Source of the DNA: Aphidius gifuensis
Lineage: Eukaryota > Arthropoda > Insecta > Hymenoptera > Braconidae
Direction of reading: 5' to 3'
NCBI RefSeq assembly: GCF_014905175.1
Contig: NC_057788.1
Location: 4,216,001-4,280,000, forward strand
DNA length: 64,000 nt
This document shows, in pieces, positions 1 through 12,640 of the stretch; positions within the stretch are counted from its first letter, which is position 1; every line of letters begins with the position of its first letter. A model generated the notes under the pieces. That model saw nothing but the letters and a program-made list of their open reading frames with translations. It was not told where the DNA came from and searched no databases. Position numbers and translations under genes: made by a program.

Positions 1-2500
1 TCTCCTGGGTCGTCGCGCACGATCATATAAGATACTCAGTACACAAAAAGATGAAAAAAAAAATGCATCCCAATCAGAAAACAATATCGATCCATTGTTT
101 CATATAGACTATAAATATTATCACAAGTATTGGAATGGAATTTTTATTTTTATTTTACTCTGATCATATTTAAATGACATTTTATTTCTTTAATGGTATT
201 ATTGTTTTTGTTTCTAATGCCTTATTTTAAAGCTCATAAGTATTTTATACAATCATCAAAACGACAAATAAATATATACTTATAATTGTCGAAAGAGATG
301 GTACAGAGTCTGCCATCTCTTGGATAGCATACGAATTTATCTCGACAGTGGTGCTTCATCCAGATCATTCAAAGCAATTCAAAGCTGTCTGTTTTTTAAA
401 AATATATATATAAAAATACATGTATACATGAATTTGTAGAAATAAAAAATCTCGAAAACAGACTGTGTTTCACAAGCAAATGTCCCTCAAAACAAATCAA
501 ACATCGATCTTATCGCGAAATATCTCCCTCGAATATAAATCAAGTTTACGACAAAAAATTGGCTAAAATAAAAAAAAGAAGGCGAAAAAAAACGAGCGAT
601 GACGCGAATAAGCTTTTGAAAAGTGTATTGACTATAGTAACATGTATATATGTATTGTAAATGTGTGTTTATATATACAGCCTATCTTATTGATATTAGC
701 ATAGAACAGCAGTTTACAAAATCGTTGAGACACAGTAAAGTGCACATTCGGGCACAATAAAGCGATAACAAAAAGCCAATTTTCGATAGATATATATTTT
801 TTTTTTGATTGTTATTTTTTTATACATGTGTTTATTTGGATAAAAAATTATATTCAAAATGATATGTACACTATGTAGTACTGTTTATAAACAATCCATT
901 AAGAATTTAATAATTTTTTTATTCTTTTTTTATAGAAAATCGACAGACACAATGGAAATTGTAGCAAAGTGATGTGTGATGCAAAGAGGATTGGTGATCC
1001 ATCTATATTATAATCCACATTCGTGCTACAACAGTTGGTAAATGTGAGATAAAATTCATCGTATGAATTTTCACTCTCGTCTCATTTTCTCACCTATCTT
1101 TAACAATTGAATCAAATTCAATGAGTATATAAATATCCATACATACAAGTGGCAAGATAAAGCTTGGATTTAATGTACATTTGCAATTATATAGATAAGT
1201 TACAATTGAAATAAATGTTGTTATTAATGATTAAATAACGAAAAATATTTTATTAATAATTTTATTTATCAGTTAACATATATCTATTGAAATATTTTCA
1301 AAGAATATAATTGAAAATTAATAATCCCTTGTGAATGATGATACATTTGGCATGTTGTTTACAACTTTGAGTGCTAATATATATTCAAAGCGTGAAATTA
1401 AAAAGGAATACGAGATGTACCTTTAATCTCTCGTTCTATAAAGAGCCATATAAGAGCCATAGCTGCAGCAATATGCGGGGGATGAACGAATGAAAAAGTA
1501 ATAAAAATAATTTAGAGAAGAAGAGAGAGAAAAAAAAAAAAGAAAAAGCATTGAGAATTTTACATATTTTGGCAGGCAACACTGGTATATTTTTGAAGGC
1601 ATCGAAGCCAGAAAGAAAATCGGCTTACCGAGGCGAAAATATACTGATATTTATGAGGGTCGCGACATTCGCGAGGTCTAATCTTTACTGGAGATAATAA
1701 TTTATCGGTCACACACGGTAACACACACACGTTAATAATATATTTATATAGAAAAAAAAAAAGCATATATTAAACGATGGATTTTCAGGTATATAACCCC
1801 ATTCATATATTTAAGTATCAATATATTTTGACTGAGCTTGTGACATGTATGTCCAGCATGGATTACTTGAATTTTATAGAATGATTGATTCTCGCAATTA
1901 CAATGTTTAAATTAAATTTATAAAATTTAAAATATCATTTCAAATTTCATAGGATTTCATAAAAAAAATATAACGACTTGGTGGGTAGTCAGCATGAGCA
2001 TCAACCAAATGTCGCGATAATCGGGCAAGACAATTCTTTAAATTTTTTTTAATTTCGACAAAAAACTATCGATAGAAAAATATCAAAAATAGAATTTAAT
2101 TTTTTTACTATTAAATAATGATTGGGCCTATGTAATTGTGGAGGTAAAAGGTCAACTGTCATCAATGATAATAAAAAAAAAAGAAAAAAAAAAAAAATAA
2201 TTAATTTCTTTCTTGAAATATATGTACAAATAGAAATGAAAAATAAAAAAAAAATATTTTTTTTTTTTTAGAAGTTTGAATAAGAATTTCTCGAGTTTAT
2301 ATGATCCATGTCGAGTGTACTTATTTTTATCTACAAGACAAATGTTTAGACCTTTAACAACAGCACTGTTCTCAATTCCATCTCCCACTCTTTATATTAC
2401 TTGAGCCAAAAAATCGATATTGATAAGAATCTTTGTAGGCGTGTCAGTTAGTCTGACGTACACTATTTTTTATAATTTTTTTTTTCTTCGTTGTCTTTCT
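1..2500. other. AT-rich non-coding DNA, nothing recognised
   Basis: This stretch holds no convincing coding region on either strand. Open frames are short and made of F, Y, I, K and L, as expected from poly(A)/poly(T) translation. There are A tracts near 1531-1542 and 2171-2197. No tRNA boxes, no retroelement motif and no extended higher-G+C block were seen. It is either intergenic or the interior of a long intron; the sequence does not decide which. Confidence 0.7.
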
Positions 2501-2515
2501 TCTATATAGTTAATG

Positions 2516-2538
2516 TTTATTTATTTATTTATTTATTT
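2516..2538. repeat. (TTTA)n microsatellite
   Basis: About five to six tandem TTTA units run straight into a T-rich stretch. It is a simple tetranucleotide repeat with no associated gene. Confidence 0.85.
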
Positions 2539-2851
2539 TCTTTTATTTTCGTACTCTTTTTTCAACCGGAAAGCCCATCGCTTGGCCCTTTATCACTCGT
2601 CTTTCGCCTAGTGAACCCCCTCGAAGGATCGCGTGTCGCGAAAGATAGCGGGGCCGTTTGTAAAATGTAAAATTCGTAATGCATCGCCACAAAAGTGGAA
2701 TATAAGCCAAGACATATACAAGAATGGAAAGGATAGCAAAAAAAAAAAATTGCTTTTTTTTATTTTTTCAAAATGATAGAAGTTAAAGGAAGGAGGAAAA
2801 AAAGAAATATATATATATGCATGTACAGAATAAAAAAAAAAAAAAAAAGGG

Positions 2852-2871
2852 CATAACCGTGTACGGTTATG
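2852..2871. repeat. Short perfect inverted repeat
   Basis: The arms CATAACCGT (2852-2860) and ACGGTTATG (2863-2871) are exact reverse complements separated by two bases. The element lies directly after an A tract. The inner AACCG/CGGTT half-sites could bind a dimeric transcription factor, or the element could extrude as a small cruciform. No gene is seen nearby. Confidence 0.7.
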
Positions 2872-3580
2872 TGTCTCATTTATCAGCACAGATATTATTA
2901 TAGCACTTGGTCTCGACGCTAGGAGTTTTACATACGTACAGACATTTGTACCTCATGCGATATAATATATAAAAAAAAAAAAAAAACGAAATAACCGCGA
3001 AGCACAAAACCTTGAGCTACACAAAACCACCTAAATTACGATCAAAAAATTTATTTTATTTTTTTTGCAGTAAATTTATACGTAAATTGTATAGAATACT
3101 TGTTAAATCGAAATACATATATACACATGTATCCTTTTATTACAAATCGAAAAAAAGAAAAAAAACAAGTAAATAGATGAATAAAAAAATGTATGTTCAA
3201 AAGAAAATTATAAAAAAAAAAAAAACGAGACAATGAGTCTTTTTATATGTATATATGATGAAAATGAAACTCATTGGACGACGGTATAGAGTATTTGATA
3301 GTGCGGTGATTCTCAGGTGGAATATTTTCCTCGAGAGAAAACGAATCCTCTTTTCTCTTTTCCCATACGAGATATAGATAAAAGTACATTTGCAATATAT
3401 AGCCACAAAAGGGGGTGGTGTATGAATTGTTGGATATATAGAGAAAGGTATCATCCTCTGCATTTCGCATAGATGTATATGAATATAAAAGCAAAGAGTA
3501 AAGAGATAGAAAAAGAGACAAAGATAAAAGTAGAAAAGATAGATATATTATGTATTAAAAAATGAGGAATGAGGGTAGGT

Positions 3581-3935
3581 GCTTTTGGACTCGACAGTCC
3601 CACCACGCTCGTCAAACGTTAATACATTTACAGCTCGCGAGTGCTGCTCATCCCGACGACTTTGTAGTACTTTTGGGTTGAGGTAAATATCTATATATAT
3701 ATATTTGTTCGCTTGCTGTCTCTTCTTCAACCAGCCTCCCTTAACCGATATCATATCCCGCCTTATACAACAACTGAGTGTATCACATTTGCGCATGTGA
3801 ATATAACACGTATATATGAGTAGAAGAAAGATGGCCCCGGGGTCGTTCGTCCCCAGCGGCTAACCCCCTGATATATCGCTTACGTGTCCCGGCGTGCATA
3901 CGTCGTTTGGGACACATGCCGTTTCTCTCCCCCTT
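3581..3935. other. Higher-G+C, high-complexity non-coding block
   Basis: The sequence changes character here. Around 3829-3935 more than half the bases are G or C, with CCCCGGGG and repeated CGT/ACG words, against an A/T-tract background on both sides. No frame stays open with a credible protein and no tRNA or snRNA was recognised. It could be a conserved regulatory element or a promoter/CpG-like patch; function is unknown. Confidence 0.5.
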
Positions 3936-3960
3936 AACCCATCTTCTTACATGTCTTTTT

Positions 3961-6480
3961 GTCTCATCCTACATATATATATTTTCTTTTTTTTCCTAGC
4001 TTTTTTGCACTCTTTTTTTTTTTTTTTTTTTTTGCCAACAACCTATCTTTTCTTTTTTATTTCTCTACTTGGTCTCTTGTCAAATATCTCGAAAATTCAC
4101 GTTTTACGAATTCACAGCAGCACGAAAATTTTTCTACTGGGATATATTATTGTGGACGAGATAGAATTGACTTGGATCAAAATAAGTCAAGAAAAGAAAA
4201 AAATAAAATTTATACATGTACAAAATCACGAAATCGTGATTGCCATACATTTTTTTATGTAATTTAATTCATCAGTCAAAAAATTATTTGTTGTACATGC
4301 AAATCATTAATCTACAAAGTTATTTATCAAATTTATAATATAATTTGTTATTTATATTATTTCTATGTGTGATAGGTATATTATATAAACTTAATAAATA
4401 AGTATCTTACACATTCAAAGATAAAATTTATAAATCAAATAAAAATAAAATAATAATAAATAAAATGTTAAGATCACAAGTGAATTTTTACATAGGTCAT
4501 CTGTGTGGCATATCGATAAATTCCATAAAGCCATAAAATGAAAATAGTATATAGTAAAAGTAGCTGGATGATATATTAATATATAGCAGGACAATATGTT
4601 TGGATATACATTTCTATCAGAGGATTTGTAAATAATATTATATATTTATTTTTGATTCGTGCGTGCAATTCTGTCAAATGGCTTAGTGGTATAATAATCT
4701 GAAATATATATTGGTTCGCTCGAATGTTTGTCTTCATCTCAGTGAAATCAGAGGGATCCATTATAAATTGGTTAAGCGTATAGGTATTTGTTGAAGGACA
4801 TTAGTCAAAGCCATCGTACGACAAGGTACGTCTTACATGTACGATAGTGCAACTGATATCATTGACCTTGCTTGAGTGTTGATAAAACTTTAAAAAAAAA
4901 ATATAATTCAATTTGATTTGATTTAATAGTTTCAATAATTTTTCTAAATAAAATTTGGTAGTTATTTTGATTACAATAGAAGCTGGTCATCAATTGAAAA
5001 CCATCTCTTTTTTTTATATATATATTATTTATATATTTTATTTTTTTGTTCCTTTACCTCCAACGACCTTTTACACCTCGATGTGGTTATATTGTAAATG
5101 CACTTATAAATCAGGTTCAGTCGTGGACCACCATAAAGCATTGCTATGTTTCGATGTCCGTGGGCATTCCTCTGGGCGGGTTTGATTCACGCTCACCTTC
5201 AGCAGAGTCCTACAATCCTCTTTCTCAAATGTATATATATATAGACTGGCTATATCGCGGGTCAGGCGCGAGGATACTTGTCACGAAACGATAATAGTTT
5301 ATTTGTCGTTGGTTTTTGCTTTCTCACACCACAAGAGATATGTTCTTCTTATTTTTTTCCTTTGACTCGTTTATTTTTCTTTTTTTTTATTATTTACTTT
5401 TCATTGGTTGTTTTTTTTTTTTTCTTTTTCGTCTAACCAGACATATTCGAGTCGTGGGATTGTTTATTATGCGAATTGAACGAGTTGAAGGCGATAAAGA
5501 ATTTTTTATTTAAACTTTTTTATTCGATATTCTGAACCGTCTTGCCACCCATGTTGATATGTTGTACATGCAGCTGTATATCTTATTTATTAAGTATATA
5601 TATTTTTGTTTCTTTTATTTTATTTTTTTTCATTACTTGACATATAATAAATTATTGGGTTAGACATACATTTGATAATAAGTGTGAGCATTTGCAAAAT
5701 TTAATGGATTAAATTCATTATTTTGTTGGTTCGATGACAAACGTAGGTGGTTAACTGGACAATTTTTTATTGAAACGAACAGTGTGTCGAGGGACAAAAC
5801 TCAGGCGTATCTAAAAAGGTACAACGATACAATCCCAATGGGCACATTTGTATTTTAGTTGGATGAAAATATTACTGTTTTTATAATTAATCGTTGGGTT
5901 AAAAATAATTTCTTTTTCTGATCAAGTATATTATTATTATTATGATTTAAATATTTATTTGTTTGAACAACAGCTTGAGTTTAACAATAATTTTAAATGT
6001 TGAGAGACTGAACATAAATCAGTCAGTACATTCTGCACATTCTTGTGGTCTAGTAGCGATTAATAGACGAGTTTTCATTTTTATTTTTTTTTTCTTGGTT
6101 TAAAAGTTTATTCCACGACGAATTGCGTATTCTTTCTCTCTCATTGTTGGAGTTTAAGTACCAAATAAATATATGTGTTACTTGTGGTGTTGTAACATTC
6201 TAGAATCGTTCATGTTTTTCATGGTAATACTCATTACACCTTTAATCTTGCTCGATGAATTAGCATCACATTAATTTTCTTTCTTTTTAAAAAAAAATAA
6301 ATAAAAAATAGAATAATATATTCCTACCGATATATTTATTTGTTTTATTTATTTTATTTTTTTTATTGAAGGTGTTTTGATTGTGAATTGGTTGATACAT
6401 ATATATGGCTACCCACTCATTGGATAAGTTCATCGTTCGTGTTGCAACTCAATTCAGCAAGTCTTTAATATAAATCATTT
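3961..6480. other. T-rich non-coding DNA with one mixed block
   Basis: Poly(T) tracts dominate the given strand (4011-4033, 5410-5422 and others). A block of more ordinary composition lies at about 5070-5290, flanked by TA-repeat DNA. Frames crossing that block give no recognisable protein. Nothing else is supported. Confidence 0.6.
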
Positions 6481-6806
6481 GATACAGTAACAAATCAATG
6501 TGCCTCCAGCAGTGCGTGATACCACGTGTAGAGTTTAGAAAGAATAAGTACGAATGAAAATATAAAAGTAAAAAAAATATATAAAGAATAAGAAAAGGTC
6601 GTTCGATAGCTATCCAAACTCAAAAAAAAATAACACGAATCCCACTTATAACGCATCTTGTACGCACTCTGTGGATGTGGCAACAAACATATATACCCAG
6701 CAATGTGTCACTCGATCCCCTCAACTTATATACACACTAGAAAAAACAAAATAAAATATCTTGCAGTTTTATTTTATATAAAAGAATGAGGATCCTCGAA
6801 GGAACG

Positions 6807-6833
6807 TCGAATATGTGCGAGCGACATATTCGA
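6807..6833. repeat. Perfect 10-bp inverted repeat (hairpin)
   Basis: Arm TCGAATATGT (6807-6816) and arm ACATATTCGA (6824-6833) are exact reverse complements around a 7-base GC-rich loop. The stem can extend by one G-U pair. It sits in a block of mixed composition (about 6781-6880). It is too short for a typical miRNA precursor; it may be a protein-binding palindrome. Confidence 0.7.
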
Positions 6834-7640
6834 TTGGTCGTCTTTATCAGATGTTTATCAGTGAGCATTTTATGACCAACCCCTCTTTTACGTTGAAAAA
6901 AAAAATGATAAAACACATAATAATACAAAACAGCAGCATACAAGCGTATCACATGAATCATTTTTCGTTGTTTTTTGCATGTTAAAAAATAAATATAATA
7001 TTTTAAATCTAGTTTGATCGATGTTATTGTGAATGCCATAGGAGTTGAAACACTATCGAGGGTGATGTTTATAAAAATATATAAAATATATAAATATCGA
7101 ATGGATGATGGAAAAAGAGATGAACAATAAAATCTATATTTGGTCTTATGTGAAGTGCTCAAAAGAAAAATATATATATAAAAATAAAAAGGTAGAAAAG
7201 ACGAAGAATTGCTCTCAATGTTATTTACGACTCTTGATTTATCGGATGAAAGAAAACGGCAGCTTAGTCGCGCGTTCGATCCCCATCTACAATATATATA
7301 TATAAAATTTTTTCCCTCTTTATTTATATATTATTTTTTTTTTCAAATTTTCTGTGTCTCAAACCTGCTGTTTTTCTATTGGTGTATATATAGATACACT
7401 CTTGAGACTTTGACAAATGTTGTACATGCTCAAAAAACAAAAAAAAAAAAAAAAAAAGAATAAAAATAAATAAATAAATAAACATAAATGAAACAAAGAG
7501 AATTGAATATGAGTTTAGTGGTATATTGCATAATCCAAGGACTCGTCCTTTTGACGTTGAGTGAAAACCACGAGTCGATATAGTACAGTGTCGGTCCTTT
7601 GATGGTGCGAAGCGCTAAAATAATTTTGTAACCACACAAA

Positions 7641-10600
7641 ATGATATATGAACGAATGGAAATATCATATATAGAATGTATATAACCATAGTAAAATAAA
7701 GTTTAAAATAAAAATTTAGAGTAAGTAAAATTATAAAAAAAAAAGTGTAGAGATGAAAGAGAAGAAGATATAGCTTGGTGGTCGTAAAACTTTTTGTTGG
7801 CGGCCGCTAATGTTACCTCTTAACCACGAGCCATAGACTTCATCATAATCAACCAATATTTTATAGGCATCTAGATAATTAACTGTATCTATTAATTTCA
7901 AAAAAATATATTTTTTTTTTAATTAATATTTAGAATGTCTCATCATGTTTCAGTGTATTTTATCCTTTCAAGACCAAAAAAATTTATGACTAAAACGTAG
8001 CAGGTATATTTAGTCTTATCAAACTTGAGTCTTAATTTTTATGCACTTGAATCTTTCTGTTCATGCAGTATGTAGCTATGAAAATTTAAAATTGTAACTC
8101 ACTAATGTTACTATATAATAGTCACATGGCTATATGATTAAAACATGTAGGTTTATATTCATGTCTCTTTATTCGTTCATGTACTCGTTGATACTATTAT
8201 CATTTTCAGAATTCGCAAAACCGTGAACTGAAAGTTAATTATTTTACGAAGACCCTCACTATATATATAAAAAAATAAAATAAAAAAATACAAAACCCTT
8301 GGTAACTCTCGTTTCTATTCATTTGATGTAATTTTGATTTAATTTTTCTCGAGTTTTATATTATCCTTTGCCATTTGAATTTATTATTATTGTCATCTCG
8401 GTATTTTTATTTTCAAGAAAAAATTAAATATAATAATTTTTACATATTTAAAAAAAAAAAAAAAAAACAATTTTTGATTCATAATTTAATTTGTTTTTTT
8501 TTATCTTTTAAGACATATATTAAATTCTTTAATTTTATCTTTAGTCATCTCATCTAATGCATAACTTATGTTGAATGGCACCTTATGGATTGGCATTCTT
8601 GTTTTATTTGAGTATGATATTACCGAGTCCATTAGGACGATTATTTCATTTAACGTTCGTCGAATATTTAGACCTTTTTTTTTTTTTTTGTTGCCATTAC
8701 TTCGATGTGTTTTATTTGATTTTTTTATTTTTATTTGACTCTTAGTTTGGGTTATTTTGTATAAAATATACTGTGTGCGTCATTTGGCAATTTGAAACCT
8801 TTGGCGGTCGCGAAACAAGCCATAAAATCTTTGAACTGATATAACCGGTCCAAAGTGTATTTCAGTGGTCAATTTCGAATACTAGATACTACCTTCAACC
8901 CTCAAAATACATATATACTACTTTTGTAATTTTGTTCAAGTCGTTGCCGATTTGACCCTCTCAATCTATGCTAGTCTCTTTCACTATTCTATCGTTGTAC
9001 ATATAACTCTTCCATTTGAATTGACCATATAAACCGTTTGACCTGAAAATTATGTCGCTCTTTAGGTTTAGCAATTTAATCATTTCCACATCAAAACACT
9101 TGTTGTATAATTTTCAACATCCTCTTTAATTTTATATTATAAGTTAAAATAAAATTATTCTCTAGTTGTATATATCAATCAATCAATTTTTTCAATGTTT
9201 AATTTTAATGAAAAAAAAAAAATAAATAAATATAAAACTTTAATGTTTTTAATTTTTGTAATTTTTTTATTTCAACAAAAACGAAGCCAGTTTATCTTAC
9301 TTAAGTACAACAGCATTGGGGATAAAAGAAAATGAAACGCATTCTCGTGTGTAGAATTTTATTTTCCCCATTTAAGAAATAATAAAAAAAAATAAAAATA
9401 GTATCAACATGAAGTAGACTTACGATCGAGCGATTTTGAAAACGATAAAAGTAAGTGGTATAGATTTTCAGTGTATAGAGAGAATATTACAGAAAATACC
9501 AAGTTGACCATTCACGAGGGGTTTCAAAGGCGAATTGTTGTTTAGGTAGATGTTGCAATAGTATAAAAGAGGGATGCTGAAGGCGATGGTTAAACGTAAA
9601 TAGTACAGAACTGACCATTATGAGCGGGGTGTTCAATTAACGGTGGGCAATGTGTACTTTTGGTCATGGTAGAAAACAAGTCAGTTGGGGCATTTAATGA
9701 TCAACCATACTATCATCTCTACCAACCAGCAATACAAACCAACAAGCACTTTCTTTTTATTATCGTATAACAATACTCTGAGCCAGTATTCTACTAATTG
9801 GTATCGAACTATTATTTTCATTCATTAACACGAGCAATAAAACATTCTTTAATAGTCTTTTTTTCGATTTTACTTTTTATTTTTCTATAAATAAAATACA
9901 ATTATATTCAGACAATTGTAAACCATTAATTTTATTGGAATAATAATAAATAAATATAAAGCTAATAATAAAGTAAAATAAATAATAAAAAATAATTTCA
10001 ATGATGACAATGAAATATAATCCATCGAAATTCGTATGTAAACGTGTGAGGCGTGTAAAGAGAAAAATATACACCAGAAAAATGTGAAAATTATTGATAT
10101 TGCCCTGGGTCACATATCATTGTCTCGGGGATATAGACCTCGCTTCTCATACCATCCTTTTTTTTTTTTTTTTTCTTTCTTGGGGTTATTACGTATGAAA
10201 ACACATACGCCACTCCCTATAGAAAGATGTTCAATATAGATATTACATCTTTTCCATATAGGTATATACATTTTTATACACAGCAGTATATATGACACAG
10301 CCTTATAGAAGAAGCAAAAAAAATATATATATAAAATGAAATAAAATAAAATAAACGAGAAGAAGAGAAAAAAAAAAAACTTGACATGTGTGTGTGTGTG
10401 TCGACAGAACTGATATATTCTTGCAATATTTTTCGATCATCGCGTGCCGCGGAGATTTATATTTTCGTAAGGGCGTCAAGGAGGATTGCAGAAGATAGAA
10501 AGAAAAATGATGAAAAATAAAAAAAAGCCACCTGATCGCAAGTTATTGTACTGACATCACTACAATTTCTAATGTACTTAACTTTATAAATTTATATACA

Positions 10601-12310
10601 AATTTTTTTTTTAAATATATGTCATTTATTGATATTTATTTTGTATTGTATTATTTTTTTTTTTTGGACTATTTATATCTGATGTAAAGAGCTGTTGTTT
10701 GTGATGAATGTTTATGAAATTGTTACAGGTGCAATGGCAAGGAATAAATGTATATATGTATTGTGTGTTGGTCAAGCGAATGAAGGGGAAAATGTTTGCA
10801 ATCTGTTGACGATATAGTATATAAACCGAAGGACAGTTAAACTGTTTGGAAACTCTCTGGCTATTCAATTAAGTAAAGATCCTAAGGTTCTGAGATGCCA
10901 AGGGTCAAACTAATATTGTTGACCACATATTTAACACTAGATAAATTGTCAAGGATCATTGGAGGGTAATCTAATTATTTAATGTTTGATTTTCTAAATT
11001 GGTATATATATATTTACTGAATATTAACTTTTTTTATTTTTTTTTATTTTCATTTATTTTTATTACACTATTTTATTTTCTTATCTTATTTTATATTTTA
11101 GGAGGGTCTGGAGGTTGAGATTGTGCTGGGTAAATGCGCACCCAGCTTTGTGATATCAATGTCCATTTTTTTTTTTTTTAATTTAACTTTTTTTTTACCT
11201 AAATAAATAAGTTGAAAGACGCAACAGATATTTACCTGAATAAAGCACCTGTTTCCTTGGTTAAACTGATCAAATATATTTTTTTATTTTTTTGTTTGTT
11301 TGTTAATTTTTATATATTTTTATATTTGTACTTGTATCCGGTGACTCTATAATCACTTCCAAGAATATATTCAACAATTTCTTTTTTATGTATTTTATTT
11401 TTCTTTTTCTCAGGTAATTATGAAATGTCAACTAACACAACTTGGTTTATCTTTTTATCAATTTTTCGTTTTGTTTTTTTTTTACTCTACAATCTTATCA
11501 TTTTCATTTATTAATTTGATATTGTTTATTTTTAGTTATATATAGTATGATGACAATGAATTTATTTAGTAAAATTAAAAATACCGTGAAAGATAAATGA
11601 TTGTTTGTCAGTTTGTGGAAAATATAGGATGAATATTTATTGTAACCAATGAGTTGTACTTGAACCACAATACTGGATGTGATACAACTGATACAAATTC
11701 ATGTCAATTCATTGGTAAATTACGAGTCATCGATAAATGCCATTGTGTTTCACCATAATCATAAAACAAACATTTACATTTAATCGTAACGACTGATGTT
11801 ACCAACTCTATGTACACTTGACTCTATACTATAATGATTAATGACAATAGTATAAAATTTAATCGTATTGTCTCCCTCGAGCAATAATATATACCAACAG
11901 CTTGAATTATCAAAATACAAAATGAAAAATAACAAAAACAAAATTGCACATGCATCAGCTGTAGAAACAATAACAATATATTTTATTAATACATGACTGA
12001 TGACATTCCATTACATATTAAACCTATTGCTGTCATCTTATATCGATCAAAAAATATAAAAATAAAAATCGTTTTATTTTTCTTCATATATATATTGTGA
12101 ATGAAAAATAAAAAGAAGAAGAATAAAATGATGGAAAATATGAAACATCAGGAGACGATATATCAGTCATGTCACGAATTTGGCCTGCCAACATTTGGCC
12201 AATAATACAACAATATTTCACATATAGTTGTGTGGCTGGAAATTCGTCGTGAAAAAAGAAAAATGAATGTATATCTACTTGGTAGACGTGCATACACACT
12301 GGCACTTTCT
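7641..12310. other. AT-rich non-coding DNA, nothing recognised
   Basis: There are long A or T tracts (8451-8467, 8678-8690, 11167-11179) and many TA-rich stretches. Segments near 8800-9070 and 9400-9780 have fewer homopolymers but no open frame of interest. No RNA gene or transposon motif was found. Confidence 0.65.
10387..10400. repeat. (TG)7 microsatellite
   Basis: Seven TG dinucleotides in tandem, followed by TCGACAG. A simple repeat without associated coding sequence. Confidence 0.85.
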
Positions 12311-12640
12311 ACTCCCAAGCGAAATTCATTTTGACAGATTTCGCTACATTGAATTGATGTTTATACGCTCGCGTTTTGGATGAAAGATAAGCTGAATGTT
12401 TGTGTGTTTGTGTGCAAGTCGCAATGTATGTATAAAGAAAAAGAAGGCTTGTGGAGAAAATTTATATTTATATTTATATGTGTGTGGGATAAAGATAGAC
12501 AAGGTAAAGGGAAAGAGTCACTCAACCCCTGTGGCATTCAGGGCGTTCTCGTCGTCACGCGGTGTCCCGCAAGGCAGACTTTTTCCGCTCGATTCTACGA
12601 TACATAATGCCAACTGTCCAAGGGATCAAATCCTTATAAA
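12311..12640. other. Higher-complexity non-coding block
   Basis: From about 12480 to 12640 the composition rises toward balanced G+C, ending at a TCTA/TTTA microsatellite (12655-12680). Two plus-strand frames remain open across it. Their translations are not recognisable, apart from a chance-length GVPQG match to reverse transcriptases that is not continued on either side. It could be a conserved non-coding element. Confidence 0.4.

Noticed and set aside
4813..4845. Inverted repeat ATCGTAC/GTACGAT with 19-base loop
   Set aside because: Only seven base pairs and no inward extension; expected by chance at this window size.
12540..12610. GVPQG in a plus-strand frame, as in the reverse-transcriptase motif GVPQGSxLxP
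   Set aside because: Only five residues match. The following residues fit poorly without a shift, and no other reverse-transcriptase motif lies on either side.
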